A stretch of DNA of 64,000 nt from a virus. Positions 20,864-28,321 of this stretch are shown here, piece by piece; positions within the stretch are counted from its first letter, which is position 1, and every line of letters starts with the position of its first letter. Location: IMG/VR virus record IMGVR_UViG_3300025423_000001, positions 1 through 64,000 of that record; one strand, written 5' to 3'. Made by a program: the position numbers and the translations under genes. The notes under the pieces were generated by a model that did no database searches, had not been told where the DNA came from, and worked only from the letters and a program-made list of their open reading frames with translations.

Positions 20864-21553
20864 ATGTACACAAACTATGAATTTTTCAAGCAAAGGTTAG
20901 CAGCTTTAGGAATAGCTCACTTTCCAATTGATAACAGCCTTACCCCAGAGTTTACTGCGGCTATCACCAGTCTACAAAAAAGTCATGGGTTAGAGCCAGT
21001 AGGCTATATTGGGCCAAAGACACTTGATTTGCTTGTAGCCAATGCCTATCCTGAACTGCCTGCTATTCCTTATGTCCATACTTCTGTACCTGAGCAAGCT
21101 GTGATAGATTACTTAAATAGTGTCCAAGAAACTCCAGAGGTAAAGCGCAGCGCCTACATACTGTGGGCAAATGAAAGTGCGCACGGTAAGAGTGGCATCA
21201 ACGGGAATTACGTAGGTGCCCAGGCAGATGTTGCCCGTTGGCCCAGCCAATTTGATGACACTGTATATGCTACTACCATCAAATGTGAGAACATGACTAG
21301 CAACCCTCGGAGGTTTCTTGTATTCAATAGCTGGCAACTGGGTATAGAATTCTTGATAAACCGGGTGCAAAGCCGGGGCCTCTTCATAGGTGGCCACGCA
21401 CACCCGTATAGCAATATGGACGTAGATGATGTGGAAGAGTTTGCCAAGGCATACTGGGATGAGTGGGTGGAAGGCGACCATAGTGACCCTCCTGCTGCAG
21501 AAGTAGCAGACATTGTTGGGCTGTATAAAAAGGCTGCAGCTTATTTTCCGTAA
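20864..21553 (+). CDS. Endolysin: peptidoglycan-binding domain plus lysozyme-like domain
   Basis: A 229-residue protein. Residues 20-58 fit a type 1 peptidoglycan-binding domain (LTPEFTAAITSLQKSHGL, then GYIGPKTLDLL). The C-terminal domain has the lysozyme-like pattern ILWANESAHGKSGINGNYVG with Glu104 as the candidate catalytic acid and a later aromatic-rich helix (KAYWDEWVEGDH). It would cleave the glycan strands of peptidoglycan to release progeny. There is no signal peptide, so a holin would be needed for export, consistent with the membrane proteins nearby. The exact glycosidase family cannot be set by eye. Confidence 0.8.
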   Translation: MYTNYEFFKQRLAALGIAHFPIDNSLTPEFTAAITSLQKSHGLEPVGYIGPKTLDLLVANAYPELPAIPYVHTSVPEQAVIDYLNSVQETPEVKRSAYILWANESAHGKSGINGNYVGAQADVARWPSQFDDTVYATTIKCENMTSNPRRFLVFNSWQLGIEFLINRVQSRGLFIGGHAHPYSNMDVDDVEEFAKAYWDEWVEGDHSDPPAAEVADIVGLYKKAAAYFP

Positions 21554-21571
21554 ACTCTAAACACACATACC

Positions 21572-21886
21572 ATGTCACAGAACCATCCTCGTACAAGAGA
21601 ACAACCTCAACAACAAGACGCACAGCCTACAGTTACACATGCAGTGTACCGATGGGCAACCCCTATCCTATTAGCTATCATTGGCTGGTTGGCAGGTAAC
21701 AAGCTAAACACAATGGATGCCAAACTCGACTCGGCGCTTACAACCCTTTACAGCTTACAGTCTCGCGTTGCTGTTCTGGAAACCAAGCAAACTGAGGACG
21801 AAGGCACATTAGCAGGTCACGAACAAAGGATAACATCATTCCTTGAGCAATACCCGCTAGACCGGGAACGCAGGAGAATCAAGTAA
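21572..21886 (+). CDS. Small membrane protein with coiled coil, lysis cassette
   Basis: A 104-residue protein: hydrophilic N-terminus, one transmembrane helix about residues 29-46 (WATPILLAIIGWLAG), then a heptad-patterned coiled coil (LDSALTTLYSLQSRVAVLE) and a charged tail. It is 18 bp downstream of the endolysin gene and the last gene before the integrase. The architecture fits a holin accessory or inner-membrane spanin-like protein; a single membrane segment makes it a less typical holin. It precedes a hairpin with a T-run that probably ends this transcript. Confidence 0.65.
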   Translation: MSQNHPRTREQPQQQDAQPTVTHAVYRWATPILLAIIGWLAGNKLNTMDAKLDSALTTLYSLQSRVAVLETKQTEDEGTLAGHEQRITSFLEQYPLDRERRRIK

Positions 21887-21892
21887 TACCCC

Positions 21893-23017
21893 CTATGAAC
21901 CCACCGAAAAGGCTTTCAGGCTATCCTGGAGCCTTTTTTCATGCCCAGTGGCGTAGTATCTGCTGGTAATGGCTGTGGATGTATGACCAGCTGATGCAGC
22001 AGCCATCTCAATCCCGAGACTCTCGCTGATGAGGTCTGTGTACAAATGTTTGAGGCTATAACAATCCTGCCTCACTCCCATCTTCTCCTTCACATGGGTA
22101 TGCCAACGCCTGACTATTTGCTCGTAGCGAATAGGCCGTTTCCCCGGCACCAGCCCTTCTGAGAAAAGATAATCCCCCTGCATATCCATCAACTCCTTCC
22201 ACAGCCCAAGCACATCACCAGCTATCACTTTGTGCACTTCACGCCGGTAACTTCCCTTGCGTATAGTGACAGTAAAGAGCTGCTCTTCAAGCTGAACATG
22301 CTCCTTTCTTACAGCCAACAGCTCTGTGATGCGTGCACCCGAACAGAAGAAGATATGCAGGAAACGGTAGAAGACGTAGTTGTTCTGCTTCAACCTCGAC
22401 GCTATCTCTTTCCATTCAGCCAGGGTCATCACTTCACGCATACGGTGGATAGTTTTCTTAGGCTCTACACTGTGTACAGGATTAGATGGTATCATTTCCA
22501 TCTCAAGTAGGTAGCGGAACAGGATGGACAGGTACGTCCTGTACTGGTTATAGGCCCGGTCGGAAAATTTTACTGAGAGGCCGGCACACCCATCCAACAT
22601 CTGCTTGACATGCTTACGTGTAACCAAATGCACCGGCATGTCCAACCGCTGGTTAGCTATCGACTGCTTGACGCGTCCTACCACATGCTTTAACCCCGCC
22701 CGGGTGCCATGTGTCACAGTTACTTTCTTCCAAGCCATATCCAATGCTTCACTTAACAGCCTGTCAACTCGTCTGGCCCTGGTTCTAAGGCCAGCTTCTA
22801 CGTCTTTCAGGAGCCTCACGGTTACCTGCTGTCTTTCCTCACGACTCTTGTACTTATTCATGCCTTTGACGATTACGAGTTTACCCGTAGCATCTCCTTC
22901 CGCATGAAAACGGTAGTGGATATACCATGGTGTCATTGGGGCATTTGCTGACTGCCAGTTTGAAGGGTGGACAAGGATAGTAGTGAATGAGTCCCCATTT
23001 GGAAGGTAGTTTCGCAC
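21893..23017 (-). CDS. int: Tyrosine recombinase (phage integrase)
   Basis: A 374-residue protein. An arm/SAM-like DNA-binding domain occupies about residues 75-185. The catalytic domain shows Arg229 in CSGARITELL, a basic box II (SLKHLYTD, Lys323-His324) and AGHTSTAITSRYY, giving the GH pair (344-345) and the nucleophile among Tyr354/355. It catalyses site-specific integration or excision. It is transcribed against the flanking late genes, directly beside a 46-nt tRNA-Gly fragment, the likely attP. An 18-bp repeat lies 6 bp upstream of its start and may allow self-regulation. The start is supported by the absence of other starts near the 5' end and by the control elements beyond it. The element is therefore probably temperate, unless the gene is only a relic; all key residues look intact. 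Confidence 0.9.
   Translation of the reverse strand: MRNYLPNGDSFTTILVHPSNWQSANAPMTPWYIHYRFHAEGDATGKLVIVKGMNKYKSREERQQVTVRLLKDVEAGLRTRARRVDRLLSEALDMAWKKVTVTHGTRAGLKHVVGRVKQSIANQRLDMPVHLVTRKHVKQMLDGCAGLSVKFSDRAYNQYRTYLSILFRYLLEMEMIPSNPVHSVEPKKTIHRMREVMTLAEWKEIASRLKQNNYVFYRFLHIFFCSGARITELLAVRKEHVQLEEQLFTVTIRKGSYRREVHKVIAGDVLGLWKELMDMQGDYLFSEGLVPGKRPIRYEQIVRRWHTHVKEKMGVRQDCYSLKHLYTDLISESLGIEMAAASAGHTSTAITSRYYATGHEKRLQDSLKAFSVGS
21908..21939 (+). terminator. Rho-independent terminator, probably bidirectional
   Basis: The stem AAGGCTttCAGG / CCTGgAGCCTT around CTAT is followed by TTTTTT on the + strand and preceded by AAAA, so it can work in both directions. It lies inside the last codons of the convergent integrase gene and would end both the late + transcript and the integrase transcript. 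Confidence 0.75.
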
Positions 23018-23022
23018 TGGAA

Positions 23023-23040
23023 TTAACGATTACGTTAACG
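23023..23040. repeat. 18-bp repeat copy 1 (att region)
   Basis: TTAACGATTACGTTAACG, containing the palindrome CGTTAACG. It matches copy 2 at 23220 in 17 of 18 bases. It sits just upstream of the integrase start on one side of the tRNA fragment, fitting an integrase arm-type site or an operator. Confidence 0.75.
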
Positions 23041-23074
23041 GTTGTTATCTAATCCACTGGTTATCAGAGGTGTG

Positions 23075-23120
23075 CCTTTAGTTTGGGAAACTAATGCTCT
23101 ACCAACTGAGCTACTTCCGC
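23075..23120 (-). other. attP core: 5' 46 nt of tRNA-Gly (anticodon CCC), truncated
   Basis: Read on the - strand it gives an acceptor 5' strand (GCGGAAG), a normal D arm (GCTCAGTTGGTAGAGC) and a full anticodon arm (TTAGT TTCCCAA ACTAA, anticodon CCC), then diverges before the variable region and has no T arm. It cannot be a working tRNA by itself. Integrases of this class often use tRNA genes, and the anticodon arm is a perfect palindrome with a 3-bp centre, suitable as a crossover core. Integration would join this 5' half to the host's 3' half. Confidence 0.8.
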
Positions 23121-23130
23121 TTGTGGGGTG

Positions 23131-23162
23131 CGAATGTACAACAAGGGGCCGTAACCCACCAA
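23131..23162 (-). promoter_or_regulatory. Candidate Bacteroidota promoter driving the tRNA fragment
   Basis: On the - strand TTG (23160-23162) is followed after 21 bases by TACATTCG (23131-23138), close to the Bacteroidota -33 TTG / -7 TAnnTTTG pattern. The box ends 10 bp before the tRNA 5' base. It would supply a promoter to the rebuilt tRNA after integration. Confidence 0.45.
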
Positions 23163-23219
23163 ATTGCAACCCACTATCTCGAAAACATACCCTTACATAC
23201 CTGTCAATTTCACTTGCCG

Positions 23220-23237
23220 TTAACGATTTCGTTAACG
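23220..23237. repeat. 18-bp repeat copy 2 (att region)
   Basis: TTAACGATTTCGTTAACG, one base different from copy 1 and in the same orientation, on the far side of the tRNA fragment. Two AACCCAC direct repeats (about 23153 and 23169) lie between it and the fragment. Together they look like an array of recombinase-binding sites. Confidence 0.7.
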
Positions 23238-23315
23238 AATGTAGGAACCATGCTCCATAGGCTCAAGCTCAAGTTATCCACAGCCCGTGTAGCTTAGAGG
23301 TCTAATACCCCTACT

Positions 23316-23618
23316 ATGTTCAACTTCCTACGTGCATCACTCTCCGATGTAGACGGACAAACGTCTTCCAAGCGTGTAATTGCTTACGCATTGTTGCTTA
23401 TCCTGGGCACCATGGCCATCACTGACACATTTACCATAGCACACTTCAAGGCCGACACTTGGGATGATGTGTTCTATGGCCTGCTTTTGTACGGGGGTAT
23501 GATTACCTCTGAGAAATTCACTAAACGCTCCATCCGTAAAACACCCGATAATGAAACATCTACCAGTAGCACTACTCCTGACAGCGAGTCTGTTGTTCTT
23601 CAGCCTAAGCTCCTGTAA
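23316..23618 (+). CDS. Small two-helix membrane protein, holin-like
   Basis: A 100-residue protein. After the motif SLSDVDGQTSSKRVIAYALL it has a transmembrane helix about residues 21-37 and a second hydrophobic stretch about residues 52-64 (VFYGLLLYGGMIT), then a Ser/Thr-rich tail. This layout is common among holin-like proteins in Bacteroidota phages. It would form pores that let the endolysin reach the wall. The 3' 68 bp overlap the spanin-like gene in another frame, as is usual in lysis cassettes. The integrase module separates it from the endolysin gene. Confidence 0.6.
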   Translation: MFNFLRASLSDVDGQTSSKRVIAYALLLILGTMAITDTFTIAHFKADTWDDVFYGLLLYGGMITSEKFTKRSIRKTPDNETSTSSTTPDSESVVLQPKLL

Positions 23619-24102
23619 TTATGCCCGGATATGCGCTGAGAGGTTTCCACCTCACAGCGACACGTCTACTACCGTCCATGACACTCTTGTCTATCATGAC
23701 ACGGATGTAACAAGGCTGGTACCCGTGTACATTCCTTCTGACAGTACAGTAGTGTCTCTGCCTACAAGCTTGCATGACACTGTCTTTTCTGAAAACACTA
23801 AGTACTTGTTTCAGAAAGTCATAGTTCACGACGGTAAGGCCACAGTAGTATGTGCTACAGATAGCTTACAGGCTGTAATAGCTAAGTTGACAGTGAAGCT
23901 TCAGACGCTGGAGAAGATACACGACCAATCTACCACTATTAAGACTACTGTACATATCACCACTAATCACATCCCGAAATGGGTATGGTGGCTGATAACT
24001 ATTAACATAGCCTATTTGGCGTACAAATTCTGGCCATCTTACTCGGGCATACTCGGCACCGGTGTGTCTGCAATCGTAGCTTTATGCAAACGAAAGGTTT
24101 AG
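23551..24102 (+). CDS. Probable unimolecular spanin (u-spanin)
   Basis: A 183-residue protein with a lipoprotein signal (hydrophobic residues 4-19, lipobox LSSC with Cys22) and one C-terminal transmembrane helix about residues 146-165 (PKWVWWLITINIAYLAYKFW). A lipidated N-terminus in the outer membrane and a C-terminal helix in the inner membrane is the defining layout of a u-spanin, which fuses the two membranes in the last step of lysis of Gram-negative hosts. The central part is Thr/Val-rich and beta-like, then a short coiled coil (about 110-130). Its start lies inside the holin-like gene. Confidence 0.65.
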   Translation: MKHLPVALLLTASLLFFSLSSCNYARICAERFPPHSDTSTTVHDTLVYHDTDVTRLVPVYIPSDSTVVSLPTSLHDTVFSENTKYLFQKVIVHDGKATVVCATDSLQAVIAKLTVKLQTLEKIHDQSTTIKTTVHITTNHIPKWVWWLITINIAYLAYKFWPSYSGILGTGVSAIVALCKRKV

Positions 24103-24350
24103 TCAGCATAGCTAAAGCCTGGGCCAAGTTTATAGAAAGCTCAGAGGCTACAAAGACTCTGATGAAGAGCCGCCTATCTACCTGTGACAGTTGCCCGCAC
24201 AAACGGCAACTTAGCCCTTTTGGCAAATGGGTTATCCTCGCCATCAACAAAGAAAGCTCAACATACTTTTGCGGCCAGTGCGGTTGCCCTTTGGCAGCCA
24301 AAACAGCTACCCCTACAGAAACCTGCCCACTGAACAAGTGGGAACACTAA
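24084..24350 (+). CDS. Small zinc-binding protein
   Basis: An 88-residue protein with CDSCPHK, then FCGQCGCPLAAKT and TCPLNKW: two CxxC knuckles plus an extra cysteine pair, fitting one or two structural zinc sites. The form C..C...C..CGCPL..K...CP...W recurs in phages of this host group, without known role. It overlaps the previous gene by 19 bp, so it belongs to the same transcript. Confidence 0.7.
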   Translation: MQTKGLVSIAKAWAKFIESSEATKTLMKSRLSTCDSCPHKRQLSPFGKWVILAINKESSTYFCGQCGCPLAAKTATPTETCPLNKWEH

Positions 24351-24401
24351 CCTCACAGACAGCGCTTCACGGCGCTGTTCCTGTTTAAATCCAATCCTCC
24401 T

Positions 24402-25460
24402 ATGCCTATTAACACACAGCACCAAGCCCATCTACCCGCAGCTCAAATTATGTACGACTCCGGCCTCACTGTCTCTGAAATTGTCCGTAGGCTGAGTAAA
24501 GAACATGGGATAGATACTGACTCGTATGCATTCCAGATGCATCTCTACCGACATCTCAATCGGAGTAAGGTAAAATCAACGGCTCAACGGGATGAAAATC
24601 AGTATGGCACGGATGCTATCAGTACGGATAAGAAGCTGACATCCTTCAGTTACAAAGACATCATCCCATTCATACAAGGGTTGCAGAAAATAAGCAAGCA
24701 GGCTTCCTTTAACCAAGAAAAGGCTGCATGGCGTATCAAGACAGACAAGCCTATTGTGGTGGCCACAGTGGCTGACTTACAGCTCGGCAGTTGGGCTACA
24801 GACTATGACCTGTTCATGCGTGTGACGGATGAGATTATCAACACACCAGACTTGTATGTGTTGCTGTTAGGAGACATCTTGCAGATGGCTATTAAGCTAC
24901 GGGGCGTGCTCGAAGTCTCTGACAACATCATACCACCTAAGCTACAGTACTACTTCCTTGAAAGCTGGTTGCAAGACATCCAATACAAGGTGATAGCCTC
25001 CACATGGGATAACCATTCAGTCATGAGGGAAGAAGCCCAGGCCGGCTACTCCACTTATGCAGCCATATTCGGTAGACATACAATCTACGCAAACGGCATC
25101 TGCCACCTCGACACAATCGTCAATGACATTACATACAAGTGGGCCATCACCCACTTCTTCCGGGGAAAGTCTATGTACAACAAGACACACGCACCGGAAA
25201 GATATTTACGCATGGAATTCCCTGAAGGTGACATAGCCGCACAGGGAGACTTCCATGAGCCAGGCATCTCCAAGTTCTGGGAAAGGCAGAAAGAGTATGT
25301 GGCCATTGTCACAGGCTCCATCCAAACTAACTCCGGTTACGCCAAGCGTTTCTTCAGCCTGACCACCGCCCCCGTCTACCCTTGTGTTGTACTGCAGCCA
25401 GACCAGAAGATGGCCACGCCATACTGGAGTGTGAAAGAGTATTTGGCCAACAAGCGGTAA
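24402..25460 (+). CDS. Calcineurin-like metallophosphoesterase with N-terminal HTH
   Basis: A 352-residue protein. Residues 17-36 look like a helix-turn-helix (LTVSEIVRRLSKEHGI). The phosphoesterase core shows Asp125-x-Gln127 (ADLQLGS, where the family has DxH), Gly157-Asp158 (LLLGD), Asn204-His205 (WDNHS for GNHD), His251 (THFFRG) and Gly282-Asp283-Phe-His285 (for GHxH). Several metal ligands match, but the first His is Gln and the last motif starts GD, so activity may be altered. The substrate could be nucleic acid or nucleotide. It is the last + strand gene before the - block and ends before a strong bidirectional terminator. Confidence 0.75.
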   Translation: MPINTQHQAHLPAAQIMYDSGLTVSEIVRRLSKEHGIDTDSYAFQMHLYRHLNRSKVKSTAQRDENQYGTDAISTDKKLTSFSYKDIIPFIQGLQKISKQASFNQEKAAWRIKTDKPIVVATVADLQLGSWATDYDLFMRVTDEIINTPDLYVLLLGDILQMAIKLRGVLEVSDNIIPPKLQYYFLESWLQDIQYKVIASTWDNHSVMREEAQAGYSTYAAIFGRHTIYANGICHLDTIVNDITYKWAITHFFRGKSMYNKTHAPERYLRMEFPEGDIAAQGDFHEPGISKFWERQKEYVAIVTGSIQTNSGYAKRFFSLTTAPVYPCVVLQPDQKMATPYWSVKEYLANKR

Positions 25461-25513
25461 AGGCGTATGTTGAAAATTATCTACCCATTTTAGCCGATGG
25501 GTTTAAAAAAGTG

Positions 25514-25550
25514 AGGGCTGCAGTACATATAGTACTTCGCAGCCCTTCTT
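25514..25550. terminator. Bidirectional terminator between convergent gene blocks
   Basis: AGGGCTGC ... GCAGCCCT stem with an inner AGTAC/AGTAC segment, followed by TCTTT on the + strand and TCACTTTTTT on the - strand. It separates the + strand phosphoesterase from the 3' end of the 33-kb - strand block. Confidence 0.75.
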
Positions 25551-25568
25551 TATAAACTGTAGTCCGGG

Positions 25569-26111
25569 CTATATCTTGCCCGGTTTAAAGTCCAATGTGA
25601 TAAACCAATCCTGTCTTGGTGCTTCCATGAGTTCTTCAGGAAGCTCGTGTTCTGGTATCTTTAGCACCTCTGCCCACTTGCGGCGCAGAACTGTGCTCTT
25701 TTCGAGTGCCAGAAGCCGCGCGTCTGTTATATCCGTGTCCGTCCTCTTATCCCTGTGCCTGTATTGAAGCGTGCTACCATCTGTAATCAGCTCCTTGGCT
25801 TCCTTGCTCATCATGCTGTACTGCCCCTTCATAAACCTTTGGATGTCAAGCAGCCACCTGTTGTCTAACCGGTAGACTAAATAGACTCCTTCTTTAGGCT
25901 TGGCATGGCCAGCGTATGCGTTGCATCCAGTCACTTGTGTGTTACAATCAAACAAGGATTTGATATGTGCTACAATGTGGCTGCCATCAGGAAATAAGTA
26001 AGTGTTAAGCAGGTTGCTGGAACCAAAATCCTTGATATTCATGCCCACGAGGGGCAGGACATACCAAGTCGTCAGGTTTTGCTCGTTCAGTACTCTAACA
26101 AATTCGTGCAT
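25569..26111 (-). CDS. Hypothetical protein, last gene of the early block
   Basis: A 180-residue soluble protein with mixed alpha/beta pattern; no motif recognised. Its start overlaps the end of the 5'-3' exonuclease gene by 25 bp, suggesting translational coupling and perhaps a role in DNA metabolism. The C-terminal half is charged (EVLKIPEHELPEELMEAP). It ends 19 bp from the bidirectional terminator. Confidence 0.65.
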   Translation of the reverse strand: MHEFVRVLNEQNLTTWYVLPLVGMNIKDFGSSNLLNTYLFPDGSHIVAHIKSLFDCNTQVTGCNAYAGHAKPKEGVYLVYRLDNRWLLDIQRFMKGQYSMMSKEAKELITDGSTLQYRHRDKRTDTDITDARLLALEKSTVLRRKWAEVLKIPEHELPEELMEAPRQDWFITLDFKPGKI

Positions 26112-27001
26112 TCTTTTAATTCTTCTGTGTCTTGAAATCCATTCCTGTAAACAGACAGGTCAGCGATACCATACTTCTCCCAAAGCGGGTGCTCAGGAGT
26201 CATCATAGTAACGGTTGCTTCTGTCTCGGCATAGATAATGGGGCCATAGTACGGGCCGAAGTGCTTTTCGTAAGCCCTTTTCACCGTGGTGCCCCACATG
26301 ATTTCGTCCACAGACTTGAGCAGTTCTGCCGCCTTCTTTTCTCCCATCCCTGGAATGCCGGCAATATTGTCAGCGCTATCACCCATCAGCATCTGCATAC
26401 ACCAATTGTACTTGGCCTCAGTGCTGGTCACTTTCTGGATTACCAGGTCAGCACTGGTCAAACCCTGCCCTTCTTCCTCAGCCTTTTTACGTGCTGGTTT
26501 GTAGTTCAGATGTAGGCCGGGTATCTGCCTGAGGTCTTTGTCTGGTGAACAGATGACAGGAATGGTAGCCTCCTCATACATCAATCCCATAGCAACCATT
26601 GCTACGACATCGTCTGTTTCAAGGTGGGCAGGAGCTTGGAGAAATTTCCACTTAGTCATCAAGTGTTCCCGTACCACAGGCTCCCAGAAGCGTATCCACT
26701 CCATCTCATTTGTTTCCTCCTTGCCCGCACGGTTACCCTTGTAAGGTTTAAATTTGTAGATGTGGTAGCGGAAACACTGGCCCGAGTAGCTCGGCCCAAG
26801 GATGCCAAGATACGACTTAGCGCTGGATAGTGTGAGGAATTCCCTCATCCATGTATCCAGGGCCCCGTGCATAAGCTCCACTTCACGGTGTTCCCGGTGG
26901 TGCCAGCCTATCATCCAGGCAATACTGTCCCCGTCAATGATGAGTGTATTGCCTTCAGAGGAGCCGGGCTGCTGTGTTGTTGAATAGTTCAAGTTTTCCA
27001 T
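26087..27001 (-). CDS. 5'-3' exonuclease (FEN/PIN-like)
   Basis: A 304-residue protein with the family's acidic motifs: LIIDGDSIAW (Asp23, Asp25), YKGNR, ETDDVVAMVA, CSPDKDLRQIPG and MGDSADNIAGIPGMGEKKA, the last being the helix-two-turn-helix DNA-binding region. It matches the 5' nuclease domain of Pol I and the T4 RNase H family, here as a free protein, complementing the Pol A gene at 44.4 kb that lacks it. Role: removal of RNA primers and flaps. Its first 47 bp overlap the upstream winged-helix gene; no later start precedes the first catalytic Asp. Confidence 0.9.
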   Translation of the reverse strand: MENLNYSTTQQPGSSEGNTLIIDGDSIAWMIGWHHREHREVELMHGALDTWMREFLTLSSAKSYLGILGPSYSGQCFRYHIYKFKPYKGNRAGKEETNEMEWIRFWEPVVREHLMTKWKFLQAPAHLETDDVVAMVAMGLMYEEATIPVICSPDKDLRQIPGLHLNYKPARKKAEEEGQGLTSADLVIQKVTSTEAKYNWCMQMLMGDSADNIAGIPGMGEKKAAELLKSVDEIMWGTTVKRAYEKHFGPYYGPIIYAETEATVTMMTPEHPLWEKYGIADLSVYRNGFQDTEELKECTNLLEY

Positions 27002-27251
27002 GGATTAATTTCCAGTTTGTGTCATTGCCAAGTTTTTCCTGCCTTACCAGCCCGAGATTATGCAACACCTTCAATGAGCTGAGTATAAGCCTGTGTGAGT
27101 ATGTTGCATTCACCATTTGAGGGGCGGTGCGTTCTTCTTGCTCTAAGCAGCGAAGAATGTAGGTTGTGACAGGCTTGGACAAATGGTTGTATATGAAAGC
27201 GGCTTTTGCGTAGGCTGCTAACGGAATCTTACTTGCCTGTTGTTTTTCCAT
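26955..27251 (-). CDS. Small winged-helix DNA-binding protein
   Basis: A 98-residue protein from the ATG at 27251 (a 105-residue form from 27272 is also possible). Residues 30-75 fit a winged helix: YILRCLEQEERTAPQ, then SSLKVLHNLGLVRQEK, like ArsR-type fold proteins without metal ligands. It may be a phage transcription regulator. It overlaps the HNH gene by 23 bp and the exonuclease gene by 47 bp. A longer reading from 27404 runs deep into the HNH gene and is unlikely. Confidence 0.6.
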   Translation of the reverse strand: MEKQQASKIPLAAYAKAAFIYNHLSKPVTTYILRCLEQEERTAPQMVNATYSHRLILSSLKVLHNLGLVRQEKLGNDTNWKLIHGKLELFNNTAARLL

Positions 27252-27633
27252 GGGCTTTCGTTTGTCGTTCATTGGAGGTTTTGCTTCTATGGCAAGTCTT
27301 GCAGAGTACTTGAAAAGCTGCAGGGTCTTCTGCTGTAAGCCGCTGGATAAAGGGTGCAATGTCAGCCCAATCACGTAACGAGCCACAAGGTATGAGATGG
27401 TCAATCTCTACGGCTGCCCGGGCAAACCATTTCCTGCACTTCGAGCATTGGTATTCCCATTTCAGCCTTCGGTTGGCATTTCGTGATGGACGTTTTGCAG
27501 CCTCCAGGGCCTGCTTCATGGGTATCCAGAAACGGAAACTCTTTCTTAAGGCACTTCTCAGCTTGCCCCAGTATTCAGCCTCAGTCATGGTACCACCGTT
27601 ACGGGTTTTAAGTACTCTTGGTTTCGTTGCCAT
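27229..27633 (-). CDS. HNH endonuclease
   Basis: A 134-residue protein. CSKCRKWF and LCKTCHRSKT provide two zinc-binding cysteine pairs, flanking VEIDHLIPCG (the DH of the HNH motif) and the final HRSKTSNER. It is a small nicking or cutting nuclease. HNH genes in phages may be homing enzymes or packaging/recombination helpers. It stands alone here, not inside another gene, close to the exonuclease. The start after GTTGCC (27633) is the first ATG. Confidence 0.85.
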   Translation of the reverse strand: MATKPRVLKTRNGGTMTEAEYWGKLRSALRKSFRFWIPMKQALEAAKRPSRNANRRLKWEYQCSKCRKWFARAAVEIDHLIPCGSLRDWADIAPFIQRLTAEDPAAFQVLCKTCHRSKTSNERQTKAHGKTTGK

Positions 27634-27649
27634 AGGATAGTAGGATTAT

Positions 27650-27702
27650 AAAGGGCTGGCCGGTACTCGCCTTACGGGCTCCTTCCCGGCCTTCTGCCCT
27701 TT
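27650..27702 (-). terminator. Hairpin after rIIB
   Basis: AAAGGGC...GCCGG / CCGGCC...GCCCTTT long inverted repeat starting 2 bp after the rIIB stop. On the - strand it is followed by ATAATCC, so the U-tract is short. A weak terminator or 3' stability hairpin. Confidence 0.5.
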
Positions 27703-27704
27703 GT

Positions 27705-28321
27705 TTAGATATGAGCCAAATGTTTCTTCTCGGCCAGGTCGTCATGAAGCTGACCAACCTTTTCCTTGTGTGCATCCACAGCCTCTTCAATCAGCTTGGC
27801 ATACTCAGCATCTGTAAGCTGAGCATACTGGCTGGAATGATACAGGTTCTGTGTAACACCAGTAAGGGCTGAATGAGGGAAGAACTTCAATACGCGTAGT
27901 GCACCGGTACCTTTGTGGTCAATGCCGCCAATGAACATCGGGTCAACGAACACGTTCAGGGTGATAGTGCCTTCATTCTGGTAGTTCTTGATGTACCTTA
28001 AGCCACCAATATGCAGCCCTTTCACGCAGCTCTGGTCGTCATTGCAGTTAACTTTGTCCCAGCTGTCGAGATAAGTAGGCTGGCCAACACGGATGATGTG
28101 TCCTTCATATTCACCAGAGAAGAACTTGTCCCCGCTTTGGCGCTGCACAGCAGGTTCAAACACACGTTGTTCAAGGAATGTTGGCTTCTGGTAAGTCTTC
28201 AGCCCGCTGAATTCATCCACCGTAAAGTCAAACCTGTCTACTTTCTTCACGCCACCATCTGCAGTGCCGTCTGGTACAAACTTCCAGTCAATTTCACTTA
28301 CGACTTTGTAAGTAGCTAATA
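27705..28321 (-). CDS. rIIB: rIIB-like protein, exon 2 (C-terminal part)
   Basis: C-terminal 205 codons of an rIIB-like protein. Residues read through the inferred junction as EGLLATYKVVSEIDWKF, matching the usual rIIB step from 'TxxGxLxxYKxV' to the C-terminal domain. It carries the family's C-terminal signature (NDDQSCVKGLHIGGLRYI, then LNVFVDPMFI and ALRVLKFFP). Joined to exon 1 it gives 397 residues. An ATG at 28250 exists, but starting there would drop the conserved YKVV segment. Known role in T4: with rIIA, control of lysis and resistance to Rex exclusion. Confidence 0.75.

Noticed and set aside
23284-23305. tRNA-like 5' end GCCCGTGTAGCTTAGAGGT before the holin-like gene
   Set aside because: No complete D stem, anticodon arm or T arm follows; probably chance, though it might be another att relic.
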